A program made the translations under genes and the position numbers. The notes below the pieces were generated by a model, which did no database searches, was not told the origin of the DNA, and saw only the letters and a list, made by a program, of their open reading frames with translations. A DNA stretch of 23,785 bases. Origin: Larix sibirica (taxonomy: Eukaryota > Streptophyta > Pinopsida > Pinales > Pinaceae). Of this stretch, positions 1-9,815 are shown in pieces; position 1 is the first letter of the stretch; each line of letters opens with the position of its first letter. The DNA is taken from NCBI GenBank assembly GCA_004151065.3, contig NWUY0300011094.1:45534-69318 (forward strand), written 5' to 3'.

Positions 1-342
1 GAATGCATCAACATCCCAGTTTTCTATCTGCACCAACAGATAAGGATGCCATAACACCTTTGTTTTCCAGCCACTACTGGAAGGAGGCTACAACCTCCTT
101 GGCAAACTTCAATATGCCCCTAGCACCACCCAACCTCCCTTTGGTTCTAGATTTTTATTTCATCAATTCTGGAAATTCTTCATTTTTTTGGTCTCGTCCT
201 TCCTTGATACTTCTCTTATCTACGTTATTGAGACAACCATCTTTGATTTCAAATATCTGGTTATATAACTTCATGTATTTCATATTTTTCAGGTCGCATC
301 TTTTCATTATGAAGTTCATGTCTTTTCAGGTCGCATCTCTTT
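1..342. other. Unassigned left flank with short direct repeat
   Basis: I recognise no gene here. An open frame on the + strand (3-395) has low-complexity, hydrophobic content and runs on into LTR sequence, so it is probably chance. A 16-bp string, ttttcaggtcgcatct, occurs twice (286-301 and 323-338, period 37). Homology to the right LTR of the gypsy element begins only just after this repeat. The stretch therefore replaces the first ~115 bp of the left LTR, by insertion, deletion or recombination. Confidence 0.5.
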
Positions 343-1077
343 ATATGAAATGCTACGATGATATAAAGGTATCAAATTCTTTCCTAAGCTCGTAATTCTT
401 TTCATTTATTTTGGATTTAATGGAAATTATATTGTTTTAGTTTATGAAGTTACATGAAGCCTGATCCTGCAGTAGGTCCATAAGATGAATCCAATAACTA
501 CGATTCCTGCAACCACTACACTTCTAACAATGCTGAGAGATCCAGTAATGGCTTCCGAGTTGGAGATGCTTTCAATTGAAATGAAGTAAGAAGGGGATAT
601 AGGTCTGATGAAGAATCACGTCCAAATGGTGCTATGTTGGCCACATCAGCTCCAACTATCACCAGCAGATTGTTAGGATCGATTCTTGGTCGACATTGAT
701 AATCCTACATCACGGGCAATGAAGGCGAATTCCATGCCTTCAGTCATGGAATTTGATTGACGAAGAGAAAACTCTTTTTTACTCTGTTCATCCACACATA
801 TCTGGAAATGTAATCTCTCGTTCTAAGTTGGGAATTGATGTAGATTCATGCTGTGATTTGGAAACCATATTCCATGTAACTGTTTTGTACGCATCCCTAC
901 AATGTCGATCCTATAGAATGTTATTTTAAACCATTGACGATGTATAAATCTCGATCAATCATTGATGAGAGATTATCTTGGTAGCTTAGTAGCAGTGATA
1001 TACTCAGGCATTGTAAAGGAAGGAAATTCCTTGTAATGTTGTTCTTTATCATTAATAAAAGACTGGTTCAATGCTCA
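343..1077 (+). repeat. Left LTR, 5'-truncated, of the gypsy element
   Basis: This segment aligns from atatgaaatgct (343) to the terminal gctca (1077) with 11774-12514, with few length changes and about four of five bases matching by eye. The first ~115 bp of the LTR, present at 11659-11773, have no counterpart here. A TATA-like TATAAAT at 943-949 is kept in both LTRs and is a candidate promoter. AATAAA at 1054-1059, about 110 bp further on, is a candidate poly(A) signal that is mutated in the right LTR. The LTR ends in CA as expected. Confidence 0.88.
943..949 (+). promoter_or_regulatory. Candidate LTR TATA box
   Basis: TATAAAT lies in a block conserved between the two LTRs; the right LTR has the same heptamer at 12379-12385. 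It sits about 130 bp from the LTR end, a plausible place for the U3/R boundary. No expression evidence is available. Confidence 0.45.
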
Positions 1078-2493
1078 TTTGATTCTCAGTTCCGCGTGCG
1101 AATTAAGTGGTAGTGGGTGCGGTTCTAAGTGGAGCCATGGACCCCTTCATCTCCAGAACCACGCCCTATTTATTTCTACAATGTGGTGTGATATTGTGAA
1201 TTTACATTTAGCAATAATGATTGTATTATGATCCCGTGATCAATATTTACTATGTTTTCCTGTAATAGATCCTGCAATATGTAATTTCCTATAGCTTAGC
1301 ATTAAATCCCACAGTTTGTTATTTCATTTTGAATTTCATTTGCAAAGGTTAATAGTTGGATTGATTTTATGAACCTTTGGATCAATACCAGCTAAAACCG
1401 AGGTTTGGAGAGTCTTCTAAACACCAAGGTGTTAACCCGAGTGTCTACTAACCCAACCCATAATTGGAATGGTATTGATCTCGAAACTTCATGGCTTTTG
1501 CTGTGTGATATCAGATTAAAAATTGTCTTTCAAGCACTGTTTCAAACTTGTTATGAAGTGAGACTCAACGTAGTATTGTCAGTCATGGTCTAAATAAGTT
1601 ACATACGATCAACCTATGGTTCTACCTTAGGAGCTCACTCAGGTCCTTGCCAGTATTGAAATGCACTTTAGTTTATAGTAGATTGGGTTTGAAATTGATT
1701 TCATTTGCCTTGCATAGATTGGTGTTGTTAATTGTAGGTTTTGAAGCACTTTAAGAAGGTTTTCAAGCACTTTAAGAACACTCTTTGCATATACTTCACA
1801 CAACACCTCACAAATCTACAAACCCAGATTGATAATTAATGCGTCAAGTTACCACCATTCAATTTTCCCCACATTTTGGTGTTGTTGTCGTGGAGGTGCT
1901 AAAGGGATAGTTCTAAAAGTGAAAAAGGTGTGATAGCTTATGGTTAACATCTTTTGGAATTGATATCAACAAGGAAAGGCTTATAGGGAACCTAGCGTTC
2001 TGATTTATAGTTATGTTGGTTAGTATTAGTTCTAAAAGATCATAGATTTCGTTTGAGAAGTTATTTCTCATACTTGTTTTTGTTTGTGATTGGACTCTTT
2101 AGGAAATGGACCTGACGCATCCACTGTAGTGGGTTTCTCCAAGCCCTTGTCGTGTTGGTATGTTTCTTTACATTTAGTCTAGATGATTGATATTTATCTT
2201 GGTTTGAGGGTGCCCATATTAGGATTGGAAAGATATAAATTTTCAATACTATCCTTTTGAATTTTAAATTATGATAACAGTGTGATAGTACTTTATGATT
2301 CAAAATATTATAGCATTGCATGGTTTGACATATTCACATTGTTCGATGCATGATAGATATTGCATCTTGAAAAGCATGATAAGTATTGCATGGTTTGTTA
2401 TCACTGCATGAATGGGGAGATAGATAAAAAAATGTAGTTTCTAAAAACAAAAACAAAAACAAAAACAAAAAAAAATATGCTTACGGTAGGACT
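1078..2493 (+). other. Gypsy 5' leader, noncoding
   Basis: This lies between the left LTR and the first gag-like codons. No primer binding site is recognised with confidence. The nearest TGG start for one is at 1108 (tggtagtgggtgcggttc), 30 bp inside the LTR end, which is farther than usual. The leader holds a 21-bp tandem duplication (1737-1757 and 1758-1778), a run of short gcatgata/gcatggtt repeats near 2317-2410 and an A5C microsatellite at about 2443-2475. Small ORFs here (such as 1405-1593, and 2061-2321 on the minus strand) have no recognisable content. Confidence 0.6.
2443..2475 (+). repeat. (AAAAAC)n microsatellite
   Basis: Four to five units of AAAAAC end in a run of A. It lies just upstream of the gag region in the leader of the gypsy element. 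Simple sequence of this kind slips readily and may have contributed to loss of the gag start. Confidence 0.8.
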
Positions 2494-3535
2494 GTGAACA
2501 CACCCACTCCCACTTCTACTAACTTGGCAAGGAAACACATAAGAGATATTTTTGTAGGGGCAATTGTAAGGAAAACTCCTGTGGTAGAATTTAAAAGGAC
2601 ACCTACTTCAAAAGAAGCAATTTCACACAGACAGACTACAACTGAAATTGTGGAGCCTCTAAATCATCCAACATAACCTACAATAGAATCAATCATTGTT
2701 GGAGAACGAGAGAGGAAACTAGAAGAGGGATTAAACGCAGTTGTTGAGACCAAATTTGCACTGCCTGAAATAGTGTTTAATTTATTTAGAGGAGGAAAGA
2801 TGGTAGAGGAAGAGGGAAATAACTCTACCCAAGAGGAAACCTTCACCTTTGAATTTTCTATCATAGAACCTAGTGGCATAGCACATATGAAGAACATCCC
2901 TCTATTTGCTTTACCAAACTTCCATGGGTTAGCAAGAGAAGATATGGATGCATTTTTGTTCAAGTTTGATGTACTTTGTAGAAGCTATGACTATTGTACC
3001 GATGGTCAACAATTGAAATTATTCCTTGATACTTTAAAGGGTGCAGCACTCCGATGGTTCATGGGCCTCGGGGGAAACAATATTCAGAAATGGGAAGATA
3101 TGAAGAAGGTATTTGTGCAGAAATACAAACTTGACTAATGCAAAGCTCTAGATATAAAAGAATAAATCATCTGAATGACATAGGAGGAAGATGAGAGTTG
3201 GAACACCATGTGGAACGTTTTCCATACAATATTGAATGATCAAGGCAAGGACATTTGGGTAAAGAGACATTAAGAAAAATCCTACTTATAGGGATTCGAG
3301 ATGAGTGCTTAGAGGTCTTAAATCTAATGGGATTAAGAGATGTCCATCAATTGAAATATGATGAAATATGTGATTTATACAGGAGGTATTCCAGAGGAAA
3401 TGCAAAGACTGGAAGAAGCTCCAGAGATGTTGCTTCTAGATTTACAAAATTTGTTGTAGGAACAAGAGTAACACGGGTTGAGATTGGTAATATTTTTTTT
3501 AAAATTTTAAAATTGACATTATCAGTTCATTGAGT
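2494..3535 (+). pseudogene. gag: Gypsy gag (capsid region), disrupted
   Basis: Gag forms the particle that packages element RNA. The capsid core lies about 2890-3140 in the frame beginning 2494, with LPNFHG, LFLDTLKGAALRWF and a following KWEDMK block, the layout of the Retrotrans_gag family. An in-frame TAA at 2674 splits the N-terminal part, another stop falls at 3136, and after a decayed stretch the match resumes in another frame at 3255 (GKETLRKILLIGI, then a basic stretch). A further frame change falls in the T-run near 3490. No ATG in frame precedes the first block, so the true start is lost or not recognisable. The part is clearly gag; the exact ends are uncertain. Confidence 0.85.
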
Positions 3536-3800
3536 TCTCATCTTGATATCTTGTAGGTCAAAAGGATAGATGAAGTAAAGAAAGACTTGGTAGTATTTTG
3601 TCCAAAATGCAGGAAAAAGCATCCTCCACGGGATTACCCATCATAGAGCGTTGAACTCTCTGAGATATGTGATCAATACCATCCTACAAAGAATCTCCCT
3701 TCTATACTAGGCCTAAAAGTGGTATACCAAGGAGAGCAAGAGACCACAAGTTCACTCTATGCAATGGCTCCACAACATTGACCATGGCAACCTCGATCTC
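3510..3800 (+). pseudogene. gag: Gag zinc-knuckle remnant
   Basis: In the frame containing 3557, the protein reads VKRIDEVKKDLVVF, then CPKCRKKHPPRDYP, then EICDQYHPTKN and a proline-containing tail. This resembles the Cys/His-rich nucleic-acid-binding end of plant gypsy Gag, where CxxC-type pairs are followed by HP...CP and a second cluster. Some expected cysteines are gone, for example tyrosine stands before proline in the first block. A TAG at 3554-3556 just before VKR interrupts the frame. Coding sense continues through it, so this is gag and not an intron boundary. Confidence 0.65.
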
Positions 3801-4609
3801 CAGGTATGTTGCAAAATTCTACTCCACAATTTTCTCATTCATATAATCAGGCATGGAAAGCCCCAACACCATCAACCCACTCCACAACATCCTTGGCAAC
3901 ATGGTTGGTGTGGGAATTCTTATGATACCATGTCTAATTTTCCTCATCCTACATCACACAATTTTCCTACAGTGCCATCATATTCCCCACAAATTCTTCA
4001 AACACAAATCAATTATCCCACACTATTACAACTACCTACCCCTCTAAACCACCAATAACCAATGCAAATCCCTACCCAATCCATCCTCAATCCAAATAAT
4101 AATAAAACAGTCCAACCCACTTATAATGCTGACATCCAAACTTTTCCTACATATGTCATTATGCATGTGTCACTACAGGAAATCCATCTCAGAACAGGGA
4201 AGGTTCTTAATAAAAAACCTTTAGTAGTTATTCATGAGAATGATGAGGAAGAAAGTCCCACTCCATCTATGCCAAACACTAGTAAACATTCACACCTTCA
4301 AGTTCAAAATCAATCATATCGAAACCAATTGACCTTACCAATAAACACACAAGAAATACAAACACCACAGTCCAATCAACCTCTGTTCCCATAAAGGATA
4401 CAGGTAGAAAAGACAATCACTCCCATCAAATTTGATTTTGCAGTTGAACTAACAAATATTTGTGTCAAAATCCCCTTAATTAAGGACCTAAAATATATAC
4501 CCATTTATGCTAAAATAGTGAGGGATCTATGTATCAGAAAACCGGGAAGAAAAAAGAGGGAACCAACAACCATAAAACTCTTAGGAAAATTGCCTAGCCT
4601 TATGTCTGC
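3801..4609 (+). pseudogene. Gag-protease linker region, low complexity
   Basis: Open stretches here (3759-4058 and 4062-4394) are rich in Pro, His, Asn, Gln and Thr, as expected for the disordered linker between Gag and protease. The second contains LRTGKVLNKKP and an acidic DEEES run. I recognise no domain. The frame changes, and a stop follows at 4392. It is included because it joins gag to protease in the right order and strand. Confidence 0.55.
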
Positions 4610-4975
4610 TTAGGTCACTATTGAAAAATATGTGGACCCAGGAAATCTTATAGTCACTATTTTTATCAATAACCTCCCTATTGAAAACACTCTAATCGAT
4701 TTAGGTGCAACCATAAATGTAATGACTCTAAAAACTCTCACTCGATTAGGACACTGCAATATTTCCCCTACCTCCATAGTCCTTGAACTAGTTGATCGAT
4801 AAAAAATAAAACCCAAGGGAGTATTGGAAGATGTAACTGTCTCACTGGATTGATGGGAGTATCCGGTAGACTTATATGTCTTGTATCCAAAATCAAACTT
4901 AGGTGGACATCCCTTAATCTTCGGAAGGCCCTGGATGGCCACACCTGATGCCTTCATTAGTTGTAGTTAAGGAAA
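4610..4975 (+). pseudogene. pro: Gypsy aspartic protease, disrupted
   Basis: Retropepsin-type protease that would cut the polyprotein. In the frame containing 4698, the block TLIDLGATINVM holds the catalytic Asp (codon 4698-4700) in a DLGA context, a variant common in plant gypsy elements in place of DTG or DSG. Downstream, PLIFGRPWMATPDAFI matches the usual C-terminal flap-side block. In-frame stops follow, at about 4801 (a TAA after VDR) and 4852 (a TGA after SLD). The remainder to 5400 is a decayed spacer before RT. Confidence 0.82.
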
Positions 4976-5401
4976 CACGACAATCACACATGGCACATAG
5001 ACTAAACAAATCACACTTTACCCCCTACCAAAACTGCACCTGAATTAGAATGTTCCCAATGGCTTATTGAGGATGATCGTGACAACGAAAGCATTCAACT
5101 TGTTTTTACAATATCCCAAGACATGGGCTTAATGGAAAATACCAAATAAAATATGATTAGCCATTACAATTCCAATCCATATTTCCCATGGTATTTTTGG
5201 GCGTAGTCATCCTCTCAGTATCAAGCTTCTTTAGACCACCTCTTAGCTAGATCAAGATTTCCAAGAAATATGCACCACAAAAGAATTAGATTCTACTTTC
5301 TTATTATCCTTTCCTACTTGTTCAATCTCTGAATATGGCAGCAAAACTGTAGAAATTCCTCCTAGAAAACTCTAAATATCAATTTGACATTATAAGATAG
5401 T
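4976..5401 (+). other. Protease-RT spacer, decayed
   Basis: This lies between the protease and the start of RT homology. No frame remains open for long and no conserved motif is visible. Its position implies it once encoded the variable linker of the polyprotein. Confidence 0.5.
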
Positions 5402-6060
5402 TCACAAGAAGAACAATTGATTGAAGTTTTGAGAGAGTATTATGATGTTTTTGCGTGGGAGTATACTAACATGAAAGGCATTAATCCGGATACTTGCATC
5501 CATCACATTTACATCCAAGAAAATGCTAGGCCTTTCAGACAACCACAAAGAAGAATCATATAACATTGAGGGAAGTAGTAAAAGAAGAACTTGAGAAATC
5601 AATGTAGGTGTCATCTATCCTATTTCTGACAGTCATTGGATGTCTCTGTTGGTCACTATCCCTAAAAATTATGGGAAATGGCGAGTGTGCGTTGATTATA
5701 GAGAACTAAACCAAGCAACCTTGAAATATTACTTTCCCCTACCTTTCATTGACCAAGTCCTGGACACACTAGCAAGAAAGAAATATTTTTCTTTCCTAGA
5801 TGGATTTAGCTAATACAATCATATCTAGATTGCTCCGAAGGACTAGGACAAGACTACTTTTACGTGTCCATGGGGGACTTATGCTTACAAGGTATTACCT
5901 TCTGGCTTATGTAATGCACCAGCTACTTTCCAGCGGGTGATACTTGGTATTTTCTCTGACTTGTTACATGATTACATGGAGGTATACATGGATGACTTTA
6001 CTACATTCAGTGATTCTTTTGTGGAAATTTTAACTAATCTTAAAAAGTTCTAAAGAGTTG
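5402..6060 (+). pseudogene. pol (RT): Gypsy reverse transcriptase, disrupted
   Basis: RT copies element RNA into DNA. From about 5420 a frame reads EVLREYYDVFAWEY, the usual RT N-terminal extension. From 5616 the reading continues through WRVCVDYRELNQAT (from 5679), FPLPFIDQVLDTLA, FSFLDGF, FTCPWGTYAYKVLPSGLCNA and the catalytic YMDD at 5985-5996. The polymerase Asp residues are therefore present. In-frame stops are TAA 5811-5813, TAG 5826-5828, TAG 5844-5846 and TAA 6051-6053. The two TAGs stand where this family usually has Gln. The copy is dead but the family assignment is firm. Confidence 0.93.
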
Positions 6061-6870
6061 TAGAGATTCAAATTTAGCACTTAGAAATGATTTTATGATA
6101 CTGATTGAAAGTATTGTGTTGGGACACCATGTGTCTGCTGCAGGAATTTGGGTTGATCGTGCTAAAATAAAAGTGATTGTTAACATGCCACCCACTGCAA
6201 ACCAAAAATAGCTTCGAAGTTTCTTAACCCATGCAGGCTATTATTAACACTTCATTGAAAATTTTGCAAAGATAGCCTTACCATTGTTCAAATTGCTAGC
6301 AAAAGAAGTTGATTTTCATTCGAGTAAGGAATGCCAACTTGCCTTTGATGTAGTAAAGGATTACGTTTTCTTCAACTTCAGTGTTGAGAGGTCCAAATTG
6401 GAGCCTTCCATCCCATATCTCTATCGATGCACCATATTGGGCCATAGGGGAAATATTAGGCCAAAAGGAAAATCTCTTAACCCATGTTATTTACTGTATA
6501 AGCAAAAATCTAGCCCCTCCCAAATTAAATTACACTGTAATTGAGAAAATAATTCATTTCGGTTGTCTATGCAATAAACAAATTTAGACACTACATCACA
6601 TGGTACGAAGTTTTTATCCATACTAACCACTCTTCCATTAGGTACCTCATGAATAAGCCAATTACGAATGACATAATTACTAGGTGGTTGCTGCTGCTAC
6701 GGGAGTTCAACATCACAATTATGGACATACCAAGGAAGGAAAATCAGGTGGCTAACTTCCTTTCTAGACTCAATAATAAAGGTGAGAATACTCTTGTTGA
6801 TGACAATTCCCTTATGAGAATATGTTTGTTATTTCTACTAACCTGCCATGATTTGCATACATAGCCAACT
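6061..6870 (+). pseudogene. pol (RNase H): Gypsy RT thumb and RNase H, frameshifted
   Basis: RNase H removes the RNA strand during reverse transcription. After the RT palm, LGHHVSAAGIWVD (about 6123) and FIENFAKIALPLFKLLAKEVDF (across about 6253-6310) give the connecting region. RNase H then appears in the frame of 6381-6587 as HISIDAPYWAIGEILGQKE, keeping one acidic residue of the active site, then YCISKNLAPPKLNYTVIEK. The end of the domain is in another frame (6649-6864) as NKPITNDIITRWLLLLREF and KENQVANFLSRL. At least two frameshifts are needed to link these parts. Confidence 0.88.
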
Positions 6871-6905
6871 ATCTTGCTACAGGGAAACTTCCACCCCAAT
6901 TTTCA

Positions 6906-8219
6906 TTGAAGGAAAGAGATAGGGTTGTGAGAATGAGTGCTCCTTATTCTTGGATTAAAAGAGATCTCTTTTACATAGGTCCTCACTTGATCATTCACAT
7001 ATGTGTGAGAGAAGACAAAATGCATGACATCCTGAAGGCTTTCCATGATGAACACTCTTGGAGGCATTCTGTAGATAACATAACAACATATAAAATCCTC
7101 CACATGGGCTATTATATTCCTGCGCTCTTCCACAATGCAAATAATTGTGTTCGGACATGTGACAGCTTCTAGAGGATGGGTTAACCGATTCCATCATATG
7201 AGATGCCACTCCAACCTCGGGTTCTTGTAGAGCCCTTTGAAAAATGGGCCCTAGACTTTGTAGGACCTATTAGCCCTCCTTCCAAATGTAAAAAGTATAT
7301 TTTGGTTTGCACAGACAATGTGACTAAGTGGGTGGAGGCAAAAGCCTTACCTAGAGTTACGAAAAAGTTAGTAGTAGATTTATTGTTTGGTGAAATTTTT
7401 GCTCTCTTTGGAGTACTTAGAGAGATTGTTACTGACCAAGGTGCTCAATTTACATCTAAGTTGATACTAGTAATTACCCATAGGTATCAAATCACGCACA
7501 TGAAATCCACTCCATATCATCTACAAGCCAATGGGCAAGTGGAGTCAACGAACAAGGTTCTAGAGGAAATCCTTACCAAAACAGTACAAATGCACAAGAA
7601 GGATTGGACAAATAGACTTCTAGAGGCCTTATGGGCGTACAAGACAACATGAAGAAGTACTATTGGTTTCTCTCCATACCAGCTGGTCTATGGAAAGAAA
7701 ATCCAACTTCCTATCGAATTTCAGATCAAAAATTTCAAAATGGTTGCAGATTTAGACATGGATCTAATTGAGGCTCAAAAGCATAGAAATTTACAATTAA
7801 ATGAACTAGATGAGACGCGACAGGAATATTTTCAACACACTGATATCATCCAGCAGCAGAGGGAAAGATGGCATGACATGGTGATTAAAAAGAAGCAGTT
7901 CAAGGTAGGGGACTAAGCACTCCTCTTCGATACAAAGTTTAAAAACTTAAAGGGGAAAGTCAACAAACATTGCCTCGGCCCTTATGACGTTGAAGTTGGT
8001 TATGATAATGGATATGCCAAAGTTAGAACGATTGATGATGAGAAGGTGTCCTTCTTAGTCAATGGGAACAAACTTAATTTATTTCAAAAGCCTAAGTCCA
8101 ATGAGGAGTTTGTCAAAAGTTTGATGGAACAAGTTGAATTGGAGGTAGTAAGTAGGGGGGATTTTACCTGTGCTTCTTCTTCCTCATCCCAATTCCTTTT
8201 TATTACTATAAAAAAATGA
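6906..8219 (+). pseudogene. pol (IN): Gypsy integrase, frame kept but with four stops
   Basis: Integrase inserts element DNA into the genome. The whole domain lies in one frame from 6906 to the TGA at 8217-8219. The zinc-binding N-terminus has HDEHSWRH and GYYIPALFHNANN, but its last CxxC reads CDSF followed by TAG, so one zinc ligand is lost. The catalytic core has Asp at 7254-7256 (ALDFVGP), Asp at 7434-7436 (VTDQGAQF) and Glu at 7542-7544 (NGQVESTNK); 35 residues separate the last two, giving D,D35E. The C-terminus has FKVGD, LGPYDVEV and KVRTIDDEKVSFLVNG, and no chromodomain. Internal stops are TAG 7170, TAA 7182, TGA 7650 and TAA 7914. Confidence 0.95.
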
Positions 8220-9815
8220 AAAAAATTTAGAAAAACAAAAATTAAAATAAAGAGAAAAATTAAAGCCCTGCTGTAAAAACCATAATTTTTGGCGCAGTAG
8301 AGCCAAGACCTCACTTCCCAGTCTCGTGTTCGTGGAGTCTTTAATAAATTTGTGGTTTTTTTCTTCTCCTTTTAATTTTTTTTTCATGCTCATGTTGGAT
8401 TGATGGAGGATTCCTTGAGGCCTTCCTTCCAATAATCTTGTCCCATCGACTTCAACTCATCATATGGGTTCAAGATCAGAGATTAAGTGATGCCTTGAAG
8501 TTCGTATGCTTTAATGATGAGCTTTATTGCTACCAACATAGAGGATGCATTAATGCCTCATGACTGTTAGATCCTACAGGGGGTTTGACGACAACACATT
8601 CATTCAAACCTGATAGGATGCATCAAGGGTACCATGGTTCTCATCGCCATTATTGGTGAGATAACTCGCATCAGTTAACGCCATTCATCAAGGGCCGATA
8701 ATCAGATGAATCCTGTCACATTCGACATGAAGAAATCTATTCATGTGAACGAGATTGTACACGCGGGGGTTGAAGACGAAGAATTTTTTACTATCCTGTT
8801 GCAGCATTTTAAATTGTCAATAAAGAACAAATCCAAATTTCTATTATGTTTTGGCCCAGTTCAGTTCAGGAGGCCAATTTCAAAATAAAATGGAGAAATC
8901 TCTTATCTTTAGTAAAAAGACTTATGTTCTTGTATCACAAACCAAGTGGGTTAAATCCTACTCCTGTTCCTATTTTCGATCATGTTCTTGTTCCAAATCC
9001 AGTTACGGTTCTAATTCCTAAAACAAACCTTGCTTTACAAAGTATGGGTGTATGATAGAACCCCTTCCTTCGACAAAGGCAGCGCTAGTAATAACTTTGT
9101 ATGGATCAGGTAGCTGAGACTACTAGTAGTTCATTTTCTTTTTATTCACAATGATGAAATATTATGATGTGAAGGCGGTTCCTTTGATGAATCAAGAACC
9201 TAAGCCAATACCCCTTTGATCCATGTCTTATGATGATTTTGCACTTCCATTTTAAAGTTATTATTGTGTGGGATTATTATCTGGCTTCCATGTATTGGAT
9301 TTGCCATGATGTCAATCTAAATCATCACTTCAACATGCACTTTACATGGTGTTCACTCCCGAGCCATTCATAGTCATAATTATGATCATGCATGCATGAT
9401 TAGATTGGATAATGATGATGAAATCGTTATGATCACGATCTTTTTGAAAACCCAAACCTTCCACTAACATATCGTTATCCTTCCATATCTATCGTACTGA
9501 GCCATTTCCCATCCTAATTATACAATTAAGTGGTAATTAGATATTTTACATGCCCTAGCATAGGATTGCATTAGAAGTAATGGACATCGAATTAGATGAC
9601 TTCGGGATTGTGAGATTAGCAATAAGAATGCAAAGATCAGATGATCTCTTTGGAAGTCCATAAAGCATAATTCAAATTCATCTAGTTATGAAGCCATCAT
9701 GTCTTGAAACAGATCATGACTATTCCACCGACCATCCAATCAAATCTATCAATTTTTTTTATCATTTTTTGGTAATCCCCGTCATATCAATGTCGTCTCA
9801 TACACAAATTGGATC
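8220..9815 (+). other. Spacer between pol and the 3' ORF
   Basis: About 1.6 kb with no convincing gene. It begins with an A-rich, low-complexity stretch (8205-8270). Two small open frames (8706-8888 and 8846-9055) have no recognisable domain; the second includes a Pro/Val-rich stretch with TPVPIFDHVLVPNP. Long spacers at this place are known in plant gypsy elements that carry an extra 3' ORF, where they may hold splice sites or an internal promoter. I see no clear signal for either. Confidence 0.5.

Noticed and set aside
3-395. 130-codon ORF at the left edge
   Set aside because: It is hydrophobic and low in complexity, and its last part lies in LTR sequence, so it is not a plausible gene.
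3487-3556. A GT...AG segment in gag (gtaata ... cttgtag) that looks like a 70-bp intron
   Set aside because: Reading across it in a shifted frame gives gag-like protein (NFKIDIISS, SHLDIL) leading directly into VKRIDEVKK. The TAG is better explained as a changed Gln codon, and the frame shift by slippage in a T-run.
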